A stretch of DNA of 7,621 bases from Candidatus Saccharimonadota bacterium (GTDB taxonomy: Bacteria > Patescibacteriota > Saccharimonadia > UBA4664), in the NCBI GenBank assembly GCA_029288275.1, contig JARIHM010000110.1, positions 1 through 7,621 of the forward strand. Reading direction: 5' to 3'. This document shows positions 1-4,371 of the stretch, piece by piece. Both the position numbers and the translations under genes were made by a program. A model generated the notes under the pieces. It saw nothing but the letters and a program-made list of their open reading frames with translations. It had not been told where the DNA came from and searched no databases. Numbering within the stretch: position 1 is the first letter of the stretch; each line of letters starts with the position of its first letter.

Positions 1-22
1 CGATCTTATACCTTGGCAACGG

Positions 23-409
23 CTAGACGGTTGGCTCGGATCCTGCTTGGCCACGCCGGCGAAACCAGCGCGTTAACAAATGCGGCCGACGATGTTTGGC
101 AATCGCCTTCTCCTTATACGTTCGCACCTGGGCCTTGAGCTTAGCCTCTACAATATCCACGGCAGCATACATGTTAATAGTGCCTTCGCGCGCTACTAAT
201 TTGGCACCGGGCAAGGTAATAATAACTTCACAGACAAACCGGTTATCCTCGCGTCCATTAGAATCCTCTTCCAAAATGGCCTCTACCTGGACGGCATCCC
301 GGGCATGGCGCGGTACATAACGGTCAAGCGCTTCAAGCTTATCCCGCACATACTCCTTGAGTTTGGCATCAGCCTCAAAATTACGAGTGGTGATGGTATC
401 TAACTTCAT
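23..409 (-). CDS. hpf: Ribosome hibernation promoting factor, short form (HPF/YfiA family)
   Basis: This 128-residue protein belongs to the family that binds the 30S decoding region when growth slows and keeps ribosomes inactive or dimerised. The N-terminus (MKLDTITTRNFEADAKLKEYV), the LPG turn near residues 66-68 and the block around residues 79-99 (NMYAAVDIVEAKLKAQVRTYK) match the conserved alpha/beta fold. The tail from about residue 101 is very basic (HRRP, RWFRRRG), suiting rRNA contact. There is no long C-terminal dimerisation domain, so this is the short form. The ATG overlaps the serS stop as ATGA, and a strong Shine-Dalgarno (GGAGGGG, plus-strand 417-423) lies inside the last serS codons, so translation is probably coupled to serS. 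The stop is TAG. Only 22 nt remain after it and show no terminator. Family assignment is firm; the in vivo role is taken from the family. Confidence 0.93.
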   Translation of the reverse strand: MKLDTITTRNFEADAKLKEYVRDKLEALDRYVPRHARDAVQVEAILEEDSNGREDNRFVCEVIITLPGAKLVAREGTINMYAAVDIVEAKLKAQVRTYKEKAIAKHRRPHLLTRWFRRRGQAGSEPTV

Positions 410-1713
410 AGCACTTCCCCTCCATAATACTTCTGCAGCACCGCCGGCACCCGCACGCTACCATCGGCCTGCTGATAATTCTCTAAAATGGCAATGAGCG
501 GCCGTTGCGAAAAGGCCGTGGCATCGTTGGTATGAGCTAGCTGGACCTCACCGCCAGTCCGGCGCACGCGCGTCTGGAGCCGACGCGTCTGGTAATCCGT
601 AATGAGATCGGCCGTGTGGGTTTCGCGGTATTTGCCCTGCGCCGGTAGCCAAGCCTCAATGTCGATGCCCCGTGCATTTGGTTTACCAATATCGGCGGTA
701 CATTTCATTAGCACCTGATACGGAATTTCCAACTGCTGCATGAGGTATTCTTGGATAGCCACCATAAACAGGTGCTCATCCAGCGATTGCTCAGCTACGG
801 TAAAGCTCTCCAGCTCTAACTTATCAAACTGATGCAGGCGGAAAATACCCTCAGTATCCTTGCCATAGGTGCCGGCCTCACGGCGGAAACTGGTGGCATA
901 GCCAGCAAAGCGGAGAGGCAGCTCGGTCTCATCGATAATCTCGCCCTGATACATCGGCGCCATGCTGTGCTCGGCGCTGGCATTGAGCCATAGGTCGTCG
1001 TCTTCGAGCTTGTAGGTAACTTCCTGCGCGTTGAGACGGCCAGTAGCCTCGTAGACCTCAGTGCGGATCATAGCTGGCGGCATCACTAGCGTAAACGGTT
1101 TGGTTGAGACCTTGCCAGTCAGGCCAGCGCGCTCGGCGATTTCAGCCAGGATAGTCTCACTCGTCACTACCTCCATCCCAAACTGAATCATGGCAAAATG
1201 CAACCGCACCAAGTTGCCCTTAAGGTACGCAAACCGCGCACCGGCTACTTTGGCGGCCCGCTCCTTGTCGATCCAGCCATGCGGATCGGCCAACTGCCAG
1301 TGGTTAAGCGGCTCAAAATCAAAGACGGTTGGCTCGCCCCAGGTTTTGGCCACTACGTTCTCGTCTTCAGTTTTGCCTACGGGCACGTCGGCCGCCGGTA
1401 GGTTCGGAATTTGCTTCCAGATAGCCAAAATCTGTTCGCCCAAATCATCTACTTTGGCTTCAGCCGCCACCGCTTCATCGCGCAATTGCTTGCCCCGGGC
1501 AATCTGCTCATCCGAGGGTTTGCCGCCCTTGCCCTCGGCTGCTAGCGTTTTGCGCTCGTGCGCCAGCTGCTCGGCCTTTGCTAGCAGCTCGCGTCGCTCG
1601 GCATCAAGCTTGAGCAGATGGTCGACATCCTTATCAGAAACTGCCGCGTTTTTGGTGCGGCAGGCCGTTTTTACCAGATCAGGCTGTTCGCGAATCACTC
1701 GAATATCTATCAT
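406..1713 (-). CDS. serS: Seryl-tRNA synthetase (class II)
   Basis: SerRS charges tRNA-Ser with serine in the cytoplasm. The 435 residues match the usual length of about 420-435. Residues 1-110 form the SerRS arm, starting with the typical MIDIRVIREQPDLV and followed by a charged antiparallel coiled coil (about 30-100) that grips the long variable arm of tRNA-Ser. The catalytic core carries class II motif 2 at about 276-300 (FRREAGTYGKDTEGIFRLHQ) and motif 3 at about 402-412, followed by LENYQQADGS. The usual TAEVPLTNL-like substrate loop here reads SAEHSMAPM (246-254): the Glu is kept and Thr is replaced by Ser. The region before motif 3 reads HTNDATAFSQRP, also divergent. The ATG at 1713 is the family start. 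No clear Shine-Dalgarno precedes it, but TATACT lies 6 nt upstream, suggesting a leaderless mRNA. Its TGA overlaps the hpf ATG. Confidence 0.96.
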   Translation of the reverse strand: MIDIRVIREQPDLVKTACRTKNAAVSDKDVDHLLKLDAERRELLAKAEQLAHERKTLAAEGKGGKPSDEQIARGKQLRDEAVAAEAKVDDLGEQILAIWKQIPNLPAADVPVGKTEDENVVAKTWGEPTVFDFEPLNHWQLADPHGWIDKERAAKVAGARFAYLKGNLVRLHFAMIQFGMEVVTSETILAEIAERAGLTGKVSTKPFTLVMPPAMIRTEVYEATGRLNAQEVTYKLEDDDLWLNASAEHSMAPMYQGEIIDETELPLRFAGYATSFRREAGTYGKDTEGIFRLHQFDKLELESFTVAEQSLDEHLFMVAIQEYLMQQLEIPYQVLMKCTADIGKPNARGIDIEAWLPAQGKYRETHTADLITDYQTRRLQTRVRRTGGEVQLAHTNDATAFSQRPLIAILENYQQADGSVRVPAVLQKYYGGEVL

Positions 1714-1719
1714 GGCCTA

Positions 1720-1725
1720 AGTATA
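1720..1725 (-). promoter_or_regulatory. Candidate -10 box of serS (leaderless)
   Basis: The minus strand reads TATACT followed by TAGGCC and then the serS ATG. A start site 6-7 nt after the -10 box would fall on or next to the A of the start codon. No TTGACA-like -35 is visible 16-18 nt upstream. The match to TATAAT is 5 of 6. The spacing is the main support, together with the lack of a Shine-Dalgarno. Confidence 0.4.
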
Positions 1726-1758
1726 GCGGCAATTGGCCCCAAACGCACGCGCGGATAG

Positions 1759-1770
1759 TTCTCGCGAGAA
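1759..1770. repeat. Perfect 12-nt palindrome TTCTCGCGAGAA
   Basis: Both halves are exactly complementary (TTCTCG and CGAGAA). The site is 46 nt upstream of the serS ATG and 3 nt from the next palindrome. Its CTCGCGAG core recurs at 1872-1879. Size and symmetry suit an operator for a dimeric regulator, but no regulator is identified. Confidence 0.6.
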
Positions 1771-1773
1771 TAC

Positions 1774-1790
1774 ATTCTAAATTTTAGAAT
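1774..1790. repeat. Perfect 17-nt palindrome ATTCTAAATTTTAGAAT
   Basis: The 8-nt arms ATTCTAAA and TTTAGAAT flank a single central T. Each arm gives a TAGAAT -10-like hexamer on one strand, so the site could be an operator or a divergent promoter core. On the plus strand it runs into TTAGAATAGGCTGCAT, which matches the lysS promoter and start region at 15 of 16 positions. Confidence 0.6.
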
Positions 1791-1834
1791 AGGCTGCATA
1801 TTATGTCCGCTCAACCCGTCACTTTCCGCCATAT

Positions 1835-1849
1835 GCCGCTTGAGGCGGC
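1835..1849. repeat. Short GC inverted repeat (GCCGC/GCGGC)
   Basis: The 5-bp arms at 1835-1839 and 1845-1849 flank a TTGAG loop. No T-tract follows on either strand, so it is not a canonical terminator. Short GC arms like these can arise by chance. Confidence 0.4.
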
Positions 1850-1860
1850 CAGATTTCATA

Positions 1861-1889
1861 TTCTGTTTGCGCTCGCGAGCGCATCAGAA
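1861..1889. repeat. Extended inverted repeat around TGCGCTCGCGAGCGCA
   Basis: The centre (1868-1883) is a perfect 16-nt palindrome. After a small asymmetric gap (TT at 1866-1867 against T at 1884) the symmetry resumes with TTCTG (1861-1865) and CAGAA (1885-1889). With no loop at the centre, it looks more like a protein-binding or cruciform site than an RNA hairpin, although an RNA form could fold with a few central bases unpaired. Confidence 0.6.
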
Positions 1890-1907
1890 CTTATAGTCCC
1901 AGCAATC

Positions 1908-1981
1908 GAGGAGCGCAATAATAGCCGATGCGGAAGCAGCTGTATTTATCAAACCCGCTACACTCTCGACGAGCGCTCCTC
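1908..1981. repeat. Spaced inverted repeat closing a 74-nt segment
   Basis: GAGGAGCGC (1908-1916) is exactly complementary to GCGCTCCTC (1973-1981), enclosing 56 nt. A nested GCGG/CCGC pairing is possible inside. The overall size resembles a tRNA, but no TTCRA T-loop or D-arm sequence is present on either strand. It could be a structured part of the lysS 3' UTR or of the serS leader. Confidence 0.45.
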
Positions 1982-1998
1982 CTACGGGAGCTCCGACA

Positions 1999-3573
1999 CT
2001 ACCGACGCGTGGCCGAGCTAGCGCGTAGCCGCTCGATCAGCCAAGCCTGATCGAGCGAGGCTAGAAACCAGCCGGCTTTGGGCCCGGAATCTTTGCCCAG
2101 AATCACGCGGTAAATCGCCTGAAATACACCTGAAGCTTTCAACCCGGCTACCTCGGCAGCTGCGTAGATCGCATCATGCATACCCTGAGCGTTTAAATCG
2201 TGCTCGGTCTCGATGGTATCGGACAGCTTAGCTAGGGCCGTACGCTGTTCCGCGCTCAGTTCCACATCAGGTAGCTCAGCCTGCACGGCAAATTTCACAC
2301 TGTCTGGCGCATACTTGGTCAGCCAGTTGTGCACAAACTTGAGCTCGCGTTCGATCACCGGCCATTGCTCAGTCACTATGGCTTCATAGCCCGTGCGTTC
2401 CAAAATCTCTCGCACCACCTCAGCTTGGCCTTGAGCCGCCTGATAGACAGCTACGAGGTGACTAAAGGCAATCCGCGCAATAGTTCGCTCGCCCTTAATG
2501 GCTGTAGCCACCCGGTAGGCCTGCTCAAACTCCGGATGCTGCCCAGTCAAGACGGCGTCCTCAAGCTTAGAGAATTCATCGATCAGATTGTATACACCCA
2601 CGCCCGGGTCAAAGACGATCACCCGCTTAGGCAGACTCTTGAGTACAAAATAGCGCAAGATCTCTGGTGGCATAATTTGCAGAGCTTCGGCCGGGGTTAT
2701 GAGATTGCCTAGGCTCGAGCTCATTTTCTTGGTATGGCCAATGAGATTAAGAGTATCGTATGGCACCGGCAGCGGCGGCTCCGCTCCAAAAACCTGGCGG
2801 ACAAACTCGGCGCCAGTGTCATATGAACCACCTTTGGTGGCGTGCTCCTTGCCAAACGGTTCTACGCGTACGCCGTACAAGGCCCAGCGGGCCGGCCAGT
2901 CCAGCCGCCAGCTGAGCTTGACGCGGCCATCGTCGTAGCGCATCTCGCCCTCACTGCCGTCAAGCCGGCGATACCGTAACAGCTTGCTGGCCGGATCATG
3001 GCTAAGATAGCGCCACTCGTTCAGGCTCTTAGAATCACTTACGATCTGGATGGGCGCCCAATCTTCGGGCAGATCACGATGAGCTACCGCCTTCATGATC
3101 TGCCGAATCTGCGGGATCTTAGCTAGGGCCTGCTCTAGGTACGGCACCATTTGGCCACTGCGATATTGGTCCTCATAGGAGTAGATCACGTCCATCTCGA
3201 TACCCATCTGGGCCGCTGCGGTCTCAAACTCGGCTGTAAAATGCTGCGCATACCCAGGATGGCAATCCCCAAATGGATCGGGCACCAAACAGATGGGCCA
3301 GCCCACATATTGCTCAAATGACTCCGGCAAGAAGCTGTAGCGTTTGCGCAGTGGATCGAAGTTATCCACTACGTGCAAGTGACGCGCTTGGCGACCCCGC
3401 TGCCGAATACCCCAGGCAATCGCATCGGTGGTAAGGGCCTCACGGAAGTGACCAATGTGATACGAGGCTGAAGGCGAAATACCGCTCGACACCACGATCT
3501 CGCCTTCGGGATAAGCCGCAATCACTTGATCGACAATCTGGTCCAGCCAGTAATTAGAAGTGGGTTCAGTCAT
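1999..3573 (-). CDS. lysS: Lysyl-tRNA synthetase, class I (archaeal type)
   Basis: The enzyme charges tRNA-Lys with lysine using a Rossmann-fold class I core, unrelated to the class II LysRS of most bacteria. The 524 residues match the family length. The HIGH motif is H39-I40-G41-H42 in SPSASYHIGHFREAL, and the KMSKS motif is K283-M284-S285-S286-S287 in HTKKMSSSLGN. The conserved PFGKEHATKGGSYDTG block (239-254) lies between them, and the helical anticodon-binding region covers about 320-524. The ATG at 3573 gives the expected N-terminus (NYWLDQIVDQ). No Shine-Dalgarno is clear, but TAGAAT sits 7 nt before the ATG. The gene is separated from greA by a terminator-like repeat and from serS by 285 nt. 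The stop is TAG. Class I LysRS is standard in archaea and patchy in bacteria (for example spirochetes and alphaproteobacteria), so the gene may have been acquired by an ancestor. Product assignment is firm. Confidence 0.95.
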   Translation of the reverse strand: MTEPTSNYWLDQIVDQVIAAYPEGEIVVSSGISPSASYHIGHFREALTTDAIAWGIRQRGRQARHLHVVDNFDPLRKRYSFLPESFEQYVGWPICLVPDPFGDCHPGYAQHFTAEFETAAAQMGIEMDVIYSYEDQYRSGQMVPYLEQALAKIPQIRQIMKAVAHRDLPEDWAPIQIVSDSKSLNEWRYLSHDPASKLLRYRRLDGSEGEMRYDDGRVKLSWRLDWPARWALYGVRVEPFGKEHATKGGSYDTGAEFVRQVFGAEPPLPVPYDTLNLIGHTKKMSSSLGNLITPAEALQIMPPEILRYFVLKSLPKRVIVFDPGVGVYNLIDEFSKLEDAVLTGQHPEFEQAYRVATAIKGERTIARIAFSHLVAVYQAAQGQAEVVREILERTGYEAIVTEQWPVIERELKFVHNWLTKYAPDSVKFAVQAELPDVELSAEQRTALAKLSDTIETEHDLNAQGMHDAIYAAAEVAGLKASGVFQAIYRVILGKDSGPKAGWFLASLDQAWLIERLRASSATRR

Positions 3574-3580
3574 GCGGCCT

Positions 3581-3586
3581 ATTCTA
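3581..3586 (-). promoter_or_regulatory. Candidate -10 box of lysS (leaderless), overlapping the greA terminator
   Basis: The minus strand reads GGTTAGAATAGGCCGC and then the lysS ATG. TAGAAT matches TATAAT at 5 of 6 positions and lies 7 nt before the start codon, so transcription would begin at or next to the ATG. Its first three bases (TAG, plus-strand 3584-3586) are the outer end of the upstream terminator-like inverted repeat. No -35 hexamer is recognisable at the usual distance, which falls in the repeat's loop. Confidence 0.45.
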
Positions 3587-3629
3587 ACCGAAAAGCCGCT
3601 CCCGGGCTAGAGGGCGGCTTTTCGGTTAG
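3584..3629 (-). terminator. Long inverted repeat acting as the likely greA terminator (possibly bidirectional)
   Basis: Two perfectly complementary 16-nt arms, CTAACCGAAAAGCCGC (3584-3599) and GCGGCTTTTCGGTTAG (3614-3629), flank a 14-nt loop. On either strand the GC core (GCCGC/GCGGC) is preceded by AAAA and followed by TTTT, the layout of an intrinsic terminator. It would stop greA transcription and any antisense reading from the left. The T-tract is short (4 T) and can pair with the A-tract, so efficiency is uncertain. Confidence 0.7.
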
Positions 3630-3636
3630 AGGGCTG

Positions 3637-3652
3637 GCCGAAGTGATTCGGC
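3637..3652. repeat. Small hairpin in the greA 3' region
   Basis: The 6-bp arms GCCGAA and TTCGGC flank a 4-nt loop (TCAC in greA-sense RNA). It lies 40 nt after the greA stop and just before the larger terminator-like repeat. No T-tract follows. It may stabilise the mRNA 3' end, or be incidental. Confidence 0.4.
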
Positions 3653-3691
3653 TCGGCTTGCTAGAACTAAATAGACCACTAAGAGCCGATA

Positions 3692-4162
3692 TTATTCGAC
3701 CCGCGTAATCTTATATGTCAGCACGCCCGAGGGCACCTGAACATGCACTTCATCCCCCGGCTTCTTACCAATGAGTGCCTTGCCGATCGGCGACTCATCT
3801 GAGATCTTGCCCTCGTCCGGGTTAGCCTCGGTGGAGCCTACAATAGTGTACTTCTGCTGGCCATCTTCCAGCTCCAGGTGCACCGTTGAGCCGAGGCCAA
3901 CATGACCGCCCTTCTTGCTCGCAATTACCACGGCATGCTTCAAAATGTGCTCAATTTCAGCAATGCGGCCCTCAATAAATCCTTGCTCGTCCCGAGCGGC
4001 GTCAAACATAGCGTTCTCGCTCAGGTCACCGTCGGCCTTGGCCTCCTTAAGGCGCTCGGCAATCTCGGCGCGCTTAACGGTGGTCAGCTCCTTTAGCTCG
4101 TCCTTAAGCGTCTGCAAACCCTCGGCGGTTAAGTGAAATTCGTTTTTGGCTGGACCATTCAT
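3692..4162 (-). CDS. greA: Transcription elongation factor GreA
   Basis: GreA enters the RNA polymerase secondary channel and stimulates cleavage of backtracked RNA. From the ATG at 4162 the protein is 156 residues, close to the usual 158. The N-terminal coiled coil (about 11-77) begins HLTAEGLQTLKDEL and carries the tip motif GDLSENAMFDAARDEQGFIEGR, with the catalytic-site acidic residues at D46 and E49. The C-terminal FKBP-like domain has the signature ISDESPIGKALIGKKPGDEV (120-139). The frame stays open to an ATG at 4237, but that would add 25 non-family residues translated from the T-rich leader. A good GAGGAG Shine-Dalgarno 7 nt before 4162 supports the shorter form. The stop is TAA. The gene stands between mrdA and lysS with its own leader and 3' terminator, so it is probably monocistronic or a separately controlled unit. 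Confidence 0.95.
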   Translation of the reverse strand: MNGPAKNEFHLTAEGLQTLKDELKELTTVKRAEIAERLKEAKADGDLSENAMFDAARDEQGFIEGRIAEIEHILKHAVVIASKKGGHVGLGSTVHLELEDGQQKYTIVGSTEANPDEGKISDESPIGKALIGKKPGDEVHVQVPSGVLTYKITRVE

Positions 4163-4169
4163 ACCTTGT

Positions 4170-4175
4170 CTCCTC
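4170..4175 (-). promoter_or_regulatory. Ribosome binding site that fixes the greA start
   Basis: GAGGAG on the minus strand lies 7 nt upstream of the ATG at 4162. The in-frame ATG at 4237 has only the hairpin and AT-rich sequence around it, so this site decides for the 156-residue product. Confidence 0.7.
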
Positions 4176-4210
4176 TCTGATAACAGTTCGCATGAGTAAA
4201 GAAAAAACGG

Positions 4211-4234
4211 AAAAAAATTTCTCGGTCTCCCGAG
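4211..4234 (-). terminator. Intrinsic terminator-like hairpin in the greA leader
   Basis: On the minus strand CTCGG-GAGA-CCGAG forms a 5-bp stem with a GNRA tetraloop (plus-strand 4221-4234). It is followed by AAA and then seven T, with a second run of six T at 4202-4207. It is 49 nt before the greA ATG and 137 nt past the mrdA stop. It could end the mre/mrdA transcript, or act as an attenuator if greA is transcribed from further upstream. The stem is short and three A separate it from the T-tract, which weakens the call. Confidence 0.5.
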
Positions 4235-4315
4235 CATGCGATTCGTAAACTGCTTGTGATGTCTGTATTTCAGTTAGTTTTGCTTTACTATGTTCTGCGA
4301 TTGTACTCCACGAGT

Positions 4316-4330
4316 CAATAGTTACTATTG
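4316..4330. repeat. Perfect 15-nt palindrome CAATAGTTACTATTG
   Basis: The 7-nt arms CAATAGT and ACTATTG flank one central T. On the minus strand the last bases form TTGACT, a -35-like hexamer, but no good -10 lies 16-18 nt beyond it (the best nearby hexamers are TACAAT, too close, and CATAGT, at 20 nt). Position between mrdA and greA suits an operator; the regulator is unknown. Confidence 0.5.
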
Positions 4331-4345
4331 TTTAACGACCATATA

Positions 4346-4361
4346 AGGCTCTGTAAAGCCT
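4346..4361 (-). terminator. Weak hairpin just after mrdA
   Basis: AGGCT and AGCCT form a 5-bp stem with a 6-nt loop, ending 26 nt past the mrdA stop. The following TTATATGG is only mildly T-rich, so this is at best a weak terminator for the mre/mrdA operon. Confidence 0.2.
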
Positions 4362-4371
4362 AAATAATGCC

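Larger units (their letters stand above)
1714..1998. other. Palindrome-rich intergenic region between lysS and serS
   Basis: These 285 nt hold no convincing gene. They contain at least five inverted repeats (listed separately), two of them built on the same CTCGCGAG core, plus a small hairpin after the lysS stop (GCTCC at 1975-1979 with GGAGC at 1987-1991). I checked by eye for T-box, tmRNA, SRP RNA, RNase P RNA and tRNA signatures on both strands and saw none. No hairpin is followed by a T-tract on either strand, so I see no intrinsic terminator for lysS. Two small ORFs exist: 49 codons on the minus strand (1710-1859), whose TGA overlaps the serS ATG, and 72 codons on the plus strand (1803-2021), which runs into the lysS 3' end. 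Neither has a recognisable product or a Shine-Dalgarno. Confidence 0.6.

Noticed and set aside
1..22. Start of a further gene or terminator after hpf
   Set aside because: Twenty-two nucleotides show no start codon with a Shine-Dalgarno on the minus strand and no hairpin; too short to judge.
1190..1720. 176-codon plus-strand ORF opposite serS
   Set aside because: It is antisense to a clear serS and Ser/Ala-rich as expected of a shadow frame in a GC-rich gene.
1908..1990. tRNA, SRP RNA or rRNA fragment (GGAAGCAGC at 1932-1940, CCTACGGGAG at 1981-1990)
   Set aside because: The GGAAGCAGC resembles part of the SRP RNA tip but lacks the flanking conserved bases; CCTACGGGAG resembles a 16S rRNA segment but no adjacent rRNA sequence follows; no tRNA T-loop is present.
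1714..1998. T-box leader ahead of serS
   Set aside because: No AGGGTGGNACCGCG-like T-box sequence and no terminator with a T-tract are visible on the serS strand.
1803..2021. 72-codon plus-strand ORF in the lysS-serS gap
   Set aside because: No recognisable family and no Shine-Dalgarno, and it runs 23 nt into the lysS 3' end. Its only support is the TAGAAT motif upstream, reported as a finding, so I did not call it a gene.
4163..4237. N-terminal extension of GreA to the ATG at 4237
   Set aside because: The 25 extra residues are unlike any GreA, come from the T-rich hairpin leader, and a good Shine-Dalgarno serves the ATG at 4162.
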